DNA of 64,000 nt from Halomonas dongshanensis (GCF_024790395.1 NZ_JAJISC010000008.1:129200-193199); one strand, 5' to 3'; shown: positions 27,399-37,249, counted from the stretch's first letter. Notes: generated from the letters alone by a model not told the origin. Translations and numbers: made by a program.

Positions 27399-28196
27399 AT
27401 GCAGGCGCTACCCCTCGCTACTATCGCGTTTGTTCTCTACGTTGCCGCCGCCATTTGGCAGGGCATGACGCTGTTTCGCCGTGTGCCACCGCGCCAAGGC
27501 ATGGTGCGCTTACTGGGTGCGCTCGCGTTGCTACTTCAAATCCCGGTGATCGTGGGCCTGCTCTATCAATCCCCTAGCTTGCTGCCCGGCTTTACTACCA
27601 GCGTTACGCTACTGATGGCCGTCGCCGTCAACGTGCTGCTAATCTCCAGTTTGTTCAAGCCGGTACTTCACGCCAGCATCGTGCTATTTCCGCTGGCCGG
27701 AATTTCGCTGATCGTCGCCACCGGACTCCCCGCTCAGGCAGGCCCAGATGGCCTGACGCCCGGCATACTGGTCCACGCGATCACCTCGGCGCTAGCTTTT
27801 GCCGTGGTCGCCATCGCGGCCGTTCAGGCAGTGCTCGTGGGGCTGCAAAACCAGGCGCTGAAGCATCATCACATTCGCGGCATCGTGCAGTCGCTGCCGC
27901 CGCTTACCACCATGGAGCGCGTGCTCTTCGAGCTGGTCTGGGCGGGACTTGCCCTACTCACCGTTTCCATCGCCAGCGGCCTGATCTTTCTTGATAACTT
28001 CTTCGCTCAGCACCTAGCGCACAAAACGATCTTATCGCTGGCCGCTTGGGCCATTTTTACTACGCTGCTGGTGGGCCGCTACCGGTTCGGCTGGCGCGGC
28101 ATGCGCGCCGTGCGCTGGACGCTCGGCGGCTGCTTTTTGCTGGTATTGGCTTACTTCGGCAGCAAGTTCGTGCTGGAAATCGTACTTCATCGCTAG
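27399..28196 (+). CDS. ypjD: YpjD-like inner-membrane protein, cytochrome c assembly (CcsA/CcmC-like) family
   Basis: A 265-residue protein with about eight membrane helices and a conserved His in LVHAITSALAFAVVAIAAVQ, the pattern of the CcsA/CcmC/YpjD superfamily. Function in E. coli is unclear. Placement between ffh (divergent) and the corB-like gene (same strand, 76 bp downstream) is the standard gammaproteobacterial order. Confidence 0.88.
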   Translation: MQALPLATIAFVLYVAAAIWQGMTLFRRVPPRQGMVRLLGALALLLQIPVIVGLLYQSPSLLPGFTTSVTLLMAVAVNVLLISSLFKPVLHASIVLFPLAGISLIVATGLPAQAGPDGLTPGILVHAITSALAFAVVAIAAVQAVLVGLQNQALKHHHIRGIVQSLPPLTTMERVLFELVWAGLALLTVSIASGLIFLDNFFAQHLAHKTILSLAAWAIFTTLLVGRYRFGWRGMRAVRWTLGGCFLLVLAYFGSKFVLEIVLHR

Positions 28197-28272
28197 CGCA
28201 CCACTCCGGCCATTAGCCACACGACAAGCACCACTCGACAAACAATAGACGCCTCATTATAGGAACTTCGAT

Positions 28273-29541
28273 TTGAGCGACGACTTCCCCCTGGGATTAC
28301 TCTTTGGCTTACTTGCCACTCTCATCCTGCTCTCTGCGTTCTTCTCCAGCTCCGAAACCGGCATGATGTCGATCAATCGCTATCGGCTGAGCCACAGCGC
28401 CCAAAGCGGCAACCGCAACGCCAAGCGTGTAGTGCGCCTGCTCTCCCGGCCGGACCGGCTGATCGGGGTTATCCTGATCGGTAACAACTTCGTCAACAAC
28501 CTGGCCGCGTCCATCGCCACCATCATCGCCATTCACTACTTCGGCGATGTCTCGGGTCCGGCGATTGCCACGGCCGTACTGACCATCACCATCCTGATCT
28601 TCTCGGAAGTGACGCCCAAGACCTACGCGGCGATCAAGCCCGAGCGCATCGCCTACCCCTCCTCCATGGCGCTGGAGCCGCTTTTGAAGCTGCTCTATCC
28701 GCTGGTGTGGCTGGTCAACATGGTCTCCAACAGCCTGCTGCGCCTATTTGGAGTGAAGAGCGTCGAGGGCGGTGGCGACAACCTGACCCGCGACGAGCTG
28801 CGCACCATCGTTCACGAGGCGGGCACGCTCATCCCTTATCGTCACCAAGCAATGCTGCTGTCGATCCTCGATCTGGAGAACGTCACCGTCAACGACATCA
28901 TGGTGCCGCGCCACGAGGTGCTGGGCATCGATCTCGACGACGACCTCGACGCCATCCTGACCCAGATCCGCACCAGCCAGCACACGCGCTTACCGGTATA
29001 CAAGGGCGATATCAACAACATCATCGGCATGCTGCATCTGCGTAACGCCGCGCGCTTTCTCTCCCGCGACGAGGTGACCAAGGCGGCGATCGTTCAGGAG
29101 GCGCGCGAGCCCTACTTCATTCCCGAATCGACGCCGCTACATACCCAACTGCTCAACTTCCAGAAGCAGAAGCGACGCATCGGCATCGTGGTCGACGAGT
29201 ACGGCGACGTCGAGGGATTGGTGACGCTGGAGGATATCCTCGAAGAGATCGTCGGCGAGTTCACCACCGACGTACTGGAGGACGATGAGATTCACCGCCA
29301 GGACGATGGAAGCCACGTCATCGAAGGTACCGCGACGATCCGCGAGATCAACAAGCTCCTGGGCTGGAAGTTACCCACCGACGGGCCGAAAACGCTCAAC
29401 GGGCTGATCCTCGAGCATCTGGAAGCCTTCCCCGAAGGCCCCGCCTGCCTTCAAATTGGTGCAACACGGCTAGAGATACTGGAGATTCGCGACAACCTGA
29501 TCACGTCGGCGCGCTGTTGGCAGAAGCAGAAGCGGCGCTAA
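28273..29541 (+). CDS. CNNM/CorB-type transporter with CBS domains (HlyC/CorC family)
   Basis: A 422-residue protein: DUF21 (CNNM) membrane domain at about 1-190 with the SSSETGMMSINRYRL motif, paired CBS domains at about 200-330 (VPRHEVLGIDLDDDL; VVDEYGDVEGLVTLEDILEE), and a C-terminal CorC_HlyC domain. Relatives such as CorB and YfjD act in Mg2+/Co2+ efflux. The start is TTG 28273 with TAGGAA upstream; no better ATG exists before the membrane domain. Confidence 0.88.
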   Translation: MSDDFPLGLLFGLLATLILLSAFFSSSETGMMSINRYRLSHSAQSGNRNAKRVVRLLSRPDRLIGVILIGNNFVNNLAASIATIIAIHYFGDVSGPAIATAVLTITILIFSEVTPKTYAAIKPERIAYPSSMALEPLLKLLYPLVWLVNMVSNSLLRLFGVKSVEGGGDNLTRDELRTIVHEAGTLIPYRHQAMLLSILDLENVTVNDIMVPRHEVLGIDLDDDLDAILTQIRTSQHTRLPVYKGDINNIIGMLHLRNAARFLSRDEVTKAAIVQEAREPYFIPESTPLHTQLLNFQKQKRRIGIVVDEYGDVEGLVTLEDILEEIVGEFTTDVLEDDEIHRQDDGSHVIEGTATIREINKLLGWKLPTDGPKTLNGLILEHLEAFPEGPACLQIGATRLEILEIRDNLITSARCWQKQKRR

Positions 29542-29562
29542 GAACTTCGTTAAGCAACGTCG

Positions 29563-30243
29563 CTAGCGTGAGGATTTGCGCTTGCGCCGCGCCAACTCGT
29601 CATCAGCGGTTGCCTTGAGGGCGCGCACCTGGGCTTCGAGGTAACTGCGCAGCGGCATGTCACCGGCATCGCTTGCCTGTACCGGAGGCCCAAAGTGCAG
29701 GCATACCTTGGCGCGAAAGCGCCGCGGCCGCTTCTTCAGCGCCGGGCCATCCCGATGCGAGGTCCATGACCCCCAAAGCCCCGCCAGCCCCGCCGGAATG
29801 ATTGGCACCGGATCGCGGGCGACGATGGTCTCGAGTCCACGACGAAACGTGTGCACGTCGCCGTCGGGCGTGAGCCGCCCCTCGGGAAAGACCATGACCA
29901 CCTCGCCGTTGCGCAGTGCTTGGCTCACCTCTTCAAGCGTGCGACGCAGCGCACCAGGGTCGCGCTTCTCGGACTCGACGGGAATGGCGCCCACCAGTTG
30001 AAACCACCACTTGAGCCAGGGCGAGTCGAAAATCGGCTGATCCATGATGAAACGCAGCGGCCGCGGGCTGCCTCCGCCAAGCACCAAGGCGTCCATGAAA
30101 CTTACGTGATTACATACTACCAGCGCCGCCCCCCGGCGCGGCAAATGATGCCGACCACGCACGCGCAGCCGGTAGCAAAGCCCCATGGCGACCAAAATGA
30201 GATGGCGCAGAACGAAGCGAATGGTCTTGGTGTACCACGTCAC
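29563..30243 (-). CDS. 1-acyl-sn-glycerol-3-phosphate acyltransferase (PlsC family)
   Basis: A 226-residue membrane-associated acyltransferase with the catalytic HxxxxD box (NHVSFMD, about 46-52) and the substrate motif FPEGRLTPDG. It should acylate lysophosphatidate or a similar lysolipid in the inner membrane. It overlaps the TetR gene by 4 bp, so the two are co-expressed. Chain or headgroup preference is not evident, and it may be an accessory rather than the essential PlsC. Confidence 0.85.
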   Translation of the reverse strand: MTWYTKTIRFVLRHLILVAMGLCYRLRVRGRHHLPRRGAALVVCNHVSFMDALVLGGGSPRPLRFIMDQPIFDSPWLKWWFQLVGAIPVESEKRDPGALRRTLEEVSQALRNGEVVMVFPEGRLTPDGDVHTFRRGLETIVARDPVPIIPAGLAGLWGSWTSHRDGPALKKRPRRFRAKVCLHFGPPVQASDAGDMPLRSYLEAQVRALKATADDELARRKRKSSR

Positions 30244-30854
30244 GACGCCGCCCCGCGCTGCTTGAGCCCCGCCAGCACCGTGCTCACCAACTGATCGAGG
30301 AGCTCATCGACCTTGAGCTGCTGGCCCTGCCAGTAGCCTAAGCGTTCGTTGAGCCCTAGCTGCACGAGGCCATGGACGCTACCCCAGAGCGTACGCCCAA
30401 GGCGCCGCGCTTCAAGATCGTCGAGCGCAGGCTGGTAGGTCTTGAGCGAGGACTCCACCTGGGTGAACAGCGCCTGGATCAGGTCGCTTTGACGCTGATC
30501 GAGCTCGCCCTCCTGGGCCAGCGGATAGTCGAACAGTAGCTGCCAGCGGTAGCAGGCTTGTTCGGCAAAGCACCAATAGGCGTGGGCGAGCGAGCGCAGC
30601 CAGGGTTCGGGGGCGTCGTCGTCGAGTGCAGTGATCATGCGCTGAAGGCGCGCCAAGGTTTCGACGTTGACGTGCTGCAGCAGGTTGTTGAAGCTGCCAT
30701 AGAGCTTGAGCAGGGTGCTCGGCGCACAGCCGATCTCCCGAGCCAGCGCGCGCAAAGAGAGCCCGTGAACGGGCTGCTGGGCCAGCCACTCATCGCAGGC
30801 GTGCATGACCTGCGCATGAAGGGCATCGGGCGCATGCTGTCTGGGACGGGCCAT
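30240..30854 (-). CDS. TetR family transcriptional regulator
   Basis: A 204-residue protein with an N-terminal helix-turn-helix (HGLSLRALAREIGCAPSTLLKLYG, about 33-56, tail split here) and a C-terminal ligand domain of the WHG type (LWGSVHGLVQLGLNERLGYW). It precedes and overlaps the acyltransferase gene, so it probably regulates itself and that gene in response to a lipid-related ligand; this is inferred from context. ATG 30854 gives a normal TetR N-terminus. Confidence 0.88.
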   Translation of the reverse strand: MARPRQHAPDALHAQVMHACDEWLAQQPVHGLSLRALAREIGCAPSTLLKLYGSFNNLLQHVNVETLARLQRMITALDDDAPEPWLRSLAHAYWCFAEQACYRWQLLFDYPLAQEGELDQRQSDLIQALFTQVESSLKTYQPALDDLEARRLGRTLWGSVHGLVQLGLNERLGYWQGQQLKVDELLDQLVSTVLAGLKQRGAAS

Positions 30855-31027
30855 GGCGATCTCTTCAGGTCGACGACGAACAGAAACGAGGGGTAAGATA
30901 GGATACCCTATATCGAACACTGTTTTCGAGTTAAAAACCCGACATTTCGCGCCAACGCCAGCCGATGTTCGCGCCAAGCGCTTATCGACTCGGCGTATCA
31001 CCGTTTAGATAACCGAAGGAGCCAGGA

Positions 31028-31705
31028 ATGACGGGGCGATTGCACGTTCAGCAGCTGCCACTTGGCCGTCTGCTCCCCAACCTTGAGATCCATCAGCCGC
31101 TGCGCGAATCGCCTAATCTCGCGCCGCGCCAAGGCATTTCGGCGATCCGCTATCGCCAAGGCGCGCTCCATCTGGAGTCACTTTTCTGGGGTCTGACGCC
31201 GCCCTGGCTCGAGGTGCTCGATCACGCGCCTCACTGCGCCCGCGCCGAATCGCTCGCCTCGCGCCCCATGTTCAGCGAGGCGTTTCGCGCCCGGCGCTGC
31301 GTGGTGCCGGTCAGCGGTTTTTATGTCTGGCGCACCCAGGCGCGGGGCAAGCAGCCCTATCTCGTTACCGCCGCCACTCGCGCGCCGCTGCTGCTGGGTG
31401 GGCTTTGGTGTCGCTACCACACGACGCTGACCGACTTTACCGATTCGCTGGCGCTGATCACCGTGCCCGCCAATGCCTTGCTCGCCTCGCTGACCGACCG
31501 TTTACCGCTAGTGATGGCCCGGGAGAATCTCACCGCTTGGCTCGATCCCGCCACTCCCGAGCCGGACCTCGATCGCCTTTTGACGCCAGCGCCCCTGGAA
31601 CTGTTGGGCGCTTTTCCGGTATCAAAACATGTCAATCACCCTGCCTACCAATCATCGGCCTGCGCCCACCCTATCGGGCCGATGTTGCGCTGGGCCGTGT
31701 CATAG
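31028..31705 (+). CDS. SRAP domain protein with replaced catalytic residues
   Basis: A 225-residue protein of the HMCES/YedK (SRAP) family, recognisable by the CARAESLASRPMFSEAFRAR block, SGFYVWR and TDRLPLVM. Active SRAP proteins crosslink to abasic sites through Cys2, helped by Asn, Glu and His (Cys2, Asn75, Glu105, His160 in YedK). Here the start is M-T-G-R, so Cys2 is Thr2; the Asn is Cys70, the Glu is Val100 and the His is Thr156. The fold is kept but the known chemistry should be lost. The ribosome site is GAAGGAG. The pitrilysin-like gene follows 8 bp downstream. Confidence 0.88.
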   Translation: MTGRLHVQQLPLGRLLPNLEIHQPLRESPNLAPRQGISAIRYRQGALHLESLFWGLTPPWLEVLDHAPHCARAESLASRPMFSEAFRARRCVVPVSGFYVWRTQARGKQPYLVTAATRAPLLLGGLWCRYHTTLTDFTDSLALITVPANALLASLTDRLPLVMARENLTAWLDPATPEPDLDRLLTPAPLELLGAFPVSKHVNHPAYQSSACAHPIGPMLRWAVS

Positions 31706-31713
31706 GAGTCATG

Positions 31714-34608
31714 ATGCCCCTGTCCATTCGTTTAACGCCGCGCTCGCAGACACGGCGACCGCTGGCCCGCGCCCTGGTGTTTGGCGCGGCGCTGTTCGCA
31801 CTGCCCATCGCAATTGCCTATTCAACCGCCCCGGCGTTTGCCATCACCCCCGCCGCCGATGACGCCATCGCCGAGGTCGTCGCCCCCAGAGTCAGCCCGC
31901 ACGATAACCGCGAGTATCGCGTACTGACGTTGGAAAACGGTCTCAATGCGCTCTTGGTCAGCGACCCCGACGCCGACAAAGCGGCTGCGTCGATGAACGT
32001 ACGCGTCGGCAGCGCTCAAGACCCCGAAGATTTGATGGGGCTTGCCCACTTTCTCGAACACATGCTGTTTCTTGGCACCGAGCCTTATCCTGAGCCGGAT
32101 GCCTACCAGCGCTACATCTCGAACCACGCAGGTTCGCACAACGCCTTCACCGCCCAGCAAGATACCAACTACTTCTTCGATATCGCCCCCGATGCCCTAC
32201 CCGGCGCCCTGGACCGTTTCAGCGAATTCTTCCTCACACCGCTGTTCAACGCCGATCATCTGGCCAGCGAGCGCAATATCATTCACTCCGAATATATGGC
32301 ACGCATTCGCGACGAGTCACGGCGGGAAAACGAGGTCTTGAACCTCTTTTTAAACCCGGACAACCCCACGACGCAGTTCGCCGTCGGCAGCCGTGAGACC
32401 CTGGCCAACCCGCCCGAAGGGGCGGCCAACCTGCGCCAGCGCATCATCGACTTCTACCATCAACACTACGACGCCAACGTCATGAACCTCACCGTGGTGG
32501 CGCCGCAGTCGCTGGACACCCTGGAGGAACTGGTCGCCACACGCTTCGCGCGCATTCCTGACAACGGCCTAAGCGCGCCCGAGATCGAGGCGCCGCTAGT
32601 CGAGCCCCAAACGCTGCCGCTCTACCTGGAGCGTCAGTCGCTGCAGGATCGTCGTCAGATCAATTTCTATTTTCCCATCCCCGACCCCACCGACGAATAC
32701 CGCACCAAACCCACCCAGATGCTGAGTCACCTGCTCGGCGACGAGGGCGAGGGCAGCCTATTTGCCGTCCTGCGCGATGCAGGGCTTGCCGATACGCTCT
32801 CCACAGGACTTGCGCGTGGCGACGGTAACGAGGCGCTGTTCGTCGTCTCCGTAGGGCTCACCCCAAGCGGCGCCGAGCGCCTTGATGACATCGAGGCGAC
32901 GCTCTTCGCCGCCATCGACCAGATTCATCAAGAAGGGCTCGAACCCTGGCGCTACGATGAGCAAAAGCGCCTGCTCGAACAGGCGTTTCGCTTTCAGCAG
33001 CATGGCGCCCCGGTGCAGGAGGCGATGCGTCTGTCGATGAGCCTCTCACGCTATCCGGTGGAGGACGTTCAGTACGCCGCCTACCGCATGGACGGCCCCG
33101 ACCTCGAGCGTGAACAGATGTATCTCGACGCCCTGACACCCGAGAACCTGATTCGGGTCTACTCCGCCGCTGACATCGAGAGTGACGAGATCTCACCCTG
33201 GTTCAACGTTGCCTGGCGTCACATCACCCACACTGGCGTTGGCACGGCCTTGCCGGGGCTACGTCTTGCCGACCCCAACCCCTTTATCGCCGACGATTTG
33301 ACTCTGCAAACCGGGCAAGACGAGGCGCCGGGCGTACTGATCGAGACGCCGCACTTCACCGTCTGGCACATGCAGGATGCGCGCTTCAATACGCCCAGCG
33401 TCGAGTGGCGCGTCAGTCTGCAGCATCCGGGTATCAACCGCTCGGCAGAAGAGGCCGTGCTCAACCGCCTGCTGGCGAGCTGGGTCAACGACAGCTTGAA
33501 CGAGTCCCTCTACCCTGCGTGGCTGGCCGGACAGTCGTTCAGCGCCTATCCCCACGCTCGCGGCATTACGCTCTCGTTCTCGGGCTGGCGCGACGGCCAG
33601 ACGCCACTGATCGAACGTGCCCTGATGCAACTGCAAAGCGCCGACATCAGCGAGGCCTCCTTCGAGCGCGTGCGCTACCAGCTCGAGCGCGAGTGGCGCA
33701 ACGCTCCACAGTCAGCTCTGACCTCCCAGGCGAGCCGCCTGTTGGGCGAAACGCTGCTAACGCCGCAGTGGTCGACCGATGAGCTGCTCGCCGCCAGCCA
33801 GCGGCTGACGCTGCACCACCTCAAGGACTACCGAAAGCGTTTTCTCGACGCGCTCTACGTCGATGGTATGGCAGTGGGCAACCTCGACGCCGAGCAAGCG
33901 CGCGAGCAGGCCGCACTCATCGAGCGCACCCTGCGCCCGCGTCTTGAGCGCGACGATATCGACAGTTTCAGCCTCTTGGCCATTGGCGAAGGCGACGACG
34001 CCGTGCTGCGCCCGGATAGCCGCCGCGAGGAGACGCTGGTGATGCGCTATCTACAAGGAAGGAACCAAAGTATCGAGGAGCAAGCGACGCTCAGCGTCAT
34101 CGGTCAGTGGCTGGAAACGCCCTTCTATCAGCGACTGCGCACCGAGGAGCAACTGGGCTATATCGTCAACGCCGGTTACTCGCCGATTCTCGAAGCGCCG
34201 GGCGTATCGCTCATCGTGCAATCGCCAGATGTGAGAAGCGACGAGGTCGTCGCGCATATGGACGCCTTCCTCGATGAGGCCACTGCACGGCTTGACGAAC
34301 TCACTGAAGAGGAGCTCGCGACGTACCGCCAAGCGGTCTACAACCAACTGCGCCAACGCGATACCAGCCTTGCGGGCATGGCAACGCGCTACTGGCAGGC
34401 CACGGCGCTCGAGGAGATCCGCTTCGATCAGCGCGAACGGCTAGCCGAGGCGGTGCTCGACGTGAGCCTCGAAGATTTGAAAGACGCTTGGCCCGCGCTA
34501 CGCGCGCACCAGCTCGACATCCGCTTCGACCCTGGTGACGACGCCACCCCCGCCGCCGACTACCGCGAGACGCTGAGCCCTCTGCCTGCGACCGCCACCT
34601 CTCGATAA
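31714..34608 (+). CDS. Pitrilysin-like zinc metalloprotease (M16, insulinase family)
   Basis: A 964-residue protease, as long as E. coli pitrilysin (962). It has a signal peptide ending near APAFA, the inverted zinc motif HFLEH (His112-His116) and the distal Glu193 of the M16 family, followed by the catalytically silent C-terminal half. It should degrade peptides in the periplasm. ATG 31714 lies 6 nt from AGGAG; the ATG directly before it is also possible. Its gene starts 8 bp after the SRAP gene. Confidence 0.93.
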   Translation: MPLSIRLTPRSQTRRPLARALVFGAALFALPIAIAYSTAPAFAITPAADDAIAEVVAPRVSPHDNREYRVLTLENGLNALLVSDPDADKAAASMNVRVGSAQDPEDLMGLAHFLEHMLFLGTEPYPEPDAYQRYISNHAGSHNAFTAQQDTNYFFDIAPDALPGALDRFSEFFLTPLFNADHLASERNIIHSEYMARIRDESRRENEVLNLFLNPDNPTTQFAVGSRETLANPPEGAANLRQRIIDFYHQHYDANVMNLTVVAPQSLDTLEELVATRFARIPDNGLSAPEIEAPLVEPQTLPLYLERQSLQDRRQINFYFPIPDPTDEYRTKPTQMLSHLLGDEGEGSLFAVLRDAGLADTLSTGLARGDGNEALFVVSVGLTPSGAERLDDIEATLFAAIDQIHQEGLEPWRYDEQKRLLEQAFRFQQHGAPVQEAMRLSMSLSRYPVEDVQYAAYRMDGPDLEREQMYLDALTPENLIRVYSAADIESDEISPWFNVAWRHITHTGVGTALPGLRLADPNPFIADDLTLQTGQDEAPGVLIETPHFTVWHMQDARFNTPSVEWRVSLQHPGINRSAEEAVLNRLLASWVNDSLNESLYPAWLAGQSFSAYPHARGITLSFSGWRDGQTPLIERALMQLQSADISEASFERVRYQLEREWRNAPQSALTSQASRLLGETLLTPQWSTDELLAASQRLTLHHLKDYRKRFLDALYVDGMAVGNLDAEQAREQAALIERTLRPRLERDDIDSFSLLAIGEGDDAVLRPDSRREETLVMRYLQGRNQSIEEQATLSVIGQWLETPFYQRLRTEEQLGYIVNAGYSPILEAPGVSLIVQSPDVRSDEVVAHMDAFLDEATARLDELTEEELATYRQAVYNQLRQRDTSLAGMATRYWQATALEEIRFDQRERLAEAVLDVSLEDLKDAWPALRAHQLDIRFDPGDDATPAADYRETLSPLPATATSR

Positions 34609-34618
34609 CGCGAGCCAC

Positions 34619-34649
34619 GCCCAGGCCTTCACCCCTCGAAGGCCTGGGC
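34619..34649. terminator. Bidirectional terminator overlapping the end of sbcB
   Basis: A perfect 12-bp inverted repeat (GCCCAGGCCTTC / GAAGGCCTGGGC) with a 7-nt loop, just past the protease stop and running into the last codons of the convergent sbcB. No T-run is seen. Confidence 0.65.
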
Positions 34650-36122
34650 GGGCAGCATGGCCTCGACGAACATTACGACCTCTTCAAGAATTTGGCGCTC
34701 GGCATCGCTCAGCGTCGTTTGGTTGTAGCGCTCGATCTCACGCGCGAAGCCTTTGAGCGTCAGGCTTGCGGTTGCGGCGTCGTTCAGCCGCTGCCAGCGA
34801 AACGCCTCCCACTGGCTGCGCTCCTCCCCTTCGAGGGTTTCGGGATAGCTGCGCGCGCGGTAGCGAAACAGCATCTCTTCAAGCCGTGCATCCTGGAAAG
34901 CGAAGCGTTGTCCTACCAGATCCCACGCGGGCAGCTGGCGCACGGCTTCCATTTGCTGGCGATCGGCCGCCGAGAAGAAGCTTCCCGAATAGAGCATGAG
35001 ATCAGGATCGTCGACGCCGCCGTCGTGGGGTGCGGCGAAGACCTCGGCGACCTTTTGGGCCAAATTGGGCACCTCGCGCAGGCGCTTCCAGTGCTGGCGG
35101 CAGCGATCAAGATCCAACTGAAGACGCTCGACGATGGCACCGTACTCGCCCTTTTGCGGCCCTTCGACCTCTTTCAGCGCGCTGGCGGGGAAAATTACCG
35201 GGCAACGGTTGATATGGATCACCTTGAGGGGGATTCGCGTCTCGCCTTCGGCGAGGTCGGCCTGGCTTACGAACACGCGTTCGCGAATGGCCTCGGCCGA
35301 TAGCGCCAGCATGTCGCTGGGGTCGACGCTGAGATCGTAGACGATCACCCCGTTGGGATTACTTGGGTGCTCGGCTAAAGGCATCACCAAGGCGCTACAG
35401 CCACGGCTTGCCGGGTAGCGTCGGGAGATATGCAACAGCGGCTTGGCGCTGGGCAGATCGAGCTGGCGCGAAACCGCGCGCTTGCCGCGCAGCCCCAGCA
35501 GGTAGTCAAAGAGCTTGGCGTTATGCTGGCGCAAAAGCCGAGCAAGCGCGATGGTAGCGCGGACATCGGCTAAAGCGTCGTGGGCGCCTTGGTGGGGAAT
35601 GCCGTTGGCGGCGGTAAGCGCTTCGAGTTTGAAGCTCGGGGTCTTGTCGTCACGCTGCGGCCAGTTGATACCTTCAGGGCGCAGAGCATGAAAGGCGCGC
35701 ACCACGTCGATCAGATCCCAACGCGAATTGCCGTTTTGCCACTCGCGCGCGTAGGGGTCGAGAAGATTACGATAAAACAGGTGGCGCGAAACTTCGTCGT
35801 CGAAGCGTAAGCTATTATAGCCGACCACACAGGTGCCCGGCTCGCTCATATGGCGCAGTACTTCAGCAGCGAACTCGGCTTCGGGGACGCCGCGCCGCTG
35901 GGCTTTCTGCGGCGTGATACCGGTGATGAGGCAGGCGGCGGGGTGCGGCAAGTAGTCGTCGGCGGGCTTGCAATAGAGCTCGATCGGCTCGCCGATCTCG
36001 TTTAACTCGGCATCGGTGCGAATGGCCGCGAACTGAGCGGGCCGATCCCGTCGCGGGTCGGCCCCGAACGTTTCGTAATCATGCCACAGGAAACTGGCCG
36101 GGGCGGCACTGGATGGCGCCAT
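34629..36122 (-). CDS. sbcB: Exodeoxyribonuclease I
   Basis: Exonuclease I degrades ssDNA 3'-5' in repair and recombination. The protein has the DEDD motifs (FLWHDYETFG with the first Asp/Glu; later HDALADVRA) and the distinctive ExoI sequence RPAQFAAIRTD and YCKPADDYLPHP. ATG 36122 lies 9 nt from GGAG and gives 497 residues; ATG 36128 and TTG 36146 are possible alternatives. E. coli ExoI has 475. It is monocistronic, convergent with the protease gene. Confidence 0.94.
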   Translation of the reverse strand: MAPSSAAPASFLWHDYETFGADPRRDRPAQFAAIRTDAELNEIGEPIELYCKPADDYLPHPAACLITGITPQKAQRRGVPEAEFAAEVLRHMSEPGTCVVGYNSLRFDDEVSRHLFYRNLLDPYAREWQNGNSRWDLIDVVRAFHALRPEGINWPQRDDKTPSFKLEALTAANGIPHQGAHDALADVRATIALARLLRQHNAKLFDYLLGLRGKRAVSRQLDLPSAKPLLHISRRYPASRGCSALVMPLAEHPSNPNGVIVYDLSVDPSDMLALSAEAIRERVFVSQADLAEGETRIPLKVIHINRCPVIFPASALKEVEGPQKGEYGAIVERLQLDLDRCRQHWKRLREVPNLAQKVAEVFAAPHDGGVDDPDLMLYSGSFFSAADRQQMEAVRQLPAWDLVGQRFAFQDARLEEMLFRYRARSYPETLEGEERSQWEAFRWQRLNDAATASLTLKGFAREIERYNQTTLSDAERQILEEVVMFVEAMLPAQAFEG

Positions 36123-36182
36123 CAACATGCTCTCCGCTGGACTCAAAAGCCCAAGCCTAGCATAACCCCGGCGCCCGCCGCG

Positions 36183-36434
36183 TCACGATTTGGGCAGGGT
36201 AACGTTCAGCTCTAGTACCGAGCAGTTGTCCTCGCTGTCCAGCGAGATCTGAATGGCATCGTCGCCAACTTGGACATAGCGACGAATGACCTCCAGCAGC
36301 TCGCGTTCGAGCAGCGGCATGTAATCGGGTTGACCACGCTGGCTGCGCTGATGCGCCACAATGATCTGCAGACGCTCCTTGGCTACCGACGCGGATTTCT
36401 TGCGCTCACGCTTCAAGAAGTCCAGCAGTTTCAT
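36183..36434 (-). CDS. minE: Cell division topological specificity factor MinE
   Basis: MinE stimulates the MinD ATPase and drives pole-to-pole oscillation. The 83-residue protein begins with the amphipathic membrane-binding segment MKLLDFLKRERKKSASVAKE, contains the MinD-contact helix (RLQIIVAHQRSQR) and ends with the dimerisation beta-strands. It overlaps minD by 4 bp. Confidence 0.96.
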   Translation of the reverse strand: MKLLDFLKRERKKSASVAKERLQIIVAHQRSQRGQPDYMPLLERELLEVIRRYVQVGDDAIQISLDSEDNCSVLELNVTLPKS

Positions 36435-37249
36435 CGACGATTCCCTCCAAACATCCGGCTCAGAAGCCCCTTGCGCTGCATCTCGTGAAAGCGCAGCGGT
36501 ATCTCTTCGCCCAGCAGTCGCGCCACGGTATCGGCGTAGGCCTGGCCTGCGTCGCTAGCGCCATCGTGGGTCACCGGCACGCCCTGGTTGGAGGCGCGCA
36601 ACACCGCTTCCGACTCGGGGATCAAACCGAGCAGGTTAACGGCCAGAATTTCGCGGATGTCTTCGAGGGTGAGCATGTCGCCGGTGGTCACCCGTTGCGG
36701 ATTGTAACGGGTGATCAGCAGGTGCTCTTTGATCGGGTCCTGGCCCTGTTCGGCGCGCTGGGTCTTGGAGGAGAGCAGCCCAAGGATGCGGTCGGAGTCG
36801 CGCACTGAGGAGACCTCGGGATTGGTGACGACGATGGCTTCGTCGGCGAAGTACATCGCCAACTGCGCGCCACGCTCGATACCCGCGGGTGAATCGCACA
36901 GAATGAAATCGAACTCGGCCTTGAGCTTCTCCAGCACCTCGGCGACGCCCTCTTTGGTCAAAGCGTCTTTGTCGCGGGTTTGTGAGGCCGGCAAAATGAA
37001 CAGGTTCTCGACCCGCTTGTCGCGAATCAGCGCCTGATTGAGCCCGGCCTCACCCTGGATCACATTGACCAGGTCATACACGACGCGACGCTCGCATCCC
37101 ATGATGAGGTCGAGGTTACGCAGACCAACGTCGAAATCGATGACGACGGTCTTCTTGCCGCGCAGCGCAAGCCCGGTGGAAATTGCCGCGGCGCTGGTGG
37201 TTTTGCCGACCCCCCCTTTACCTGAGGTCACTACGATGATCTTGGCCAA
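36431..37249 (-). CDS. minD: Septum site-determining ATPase MinD
   Basis: MinD is a membrane-cycling ATPase that carries MinC to the poles. The 272-residue protein has the deviant Walker A SGKGGVGKTT at the N-terminus, VVIDFDVGLRNLDLIMG, and a basic amphipathic C-terminal membrane helix (QRKGLLSRMFGG). It overlaps minE and lies 140 bp after minC, the standard minCDE order. Confidence 0.97.
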   Translation of the reverse strand: MAKIIVVTSGKGGVGKTTSAAAISTGLALRGKKTVVIDFDVGLRNLDLIMGCERRVVYDLVNVIQGEAGLNQALIRDKRVENLFILPASQTRDKDALTKEGVAEVLEKLKAEFDFILCDSPAGIERGAQLAMYFADEAIVVTNPEVSSVRDSDRILGLLSSKTQRAEQGQDPIKEHLLITRYNPQRVTTGDMLTLEDIREILAVNLLGLIPESEAVLRASNQGVPVTHDGASDAGQAYADTVARLLGEEIPLRFHEMQRKGLLSRMFGGNRR

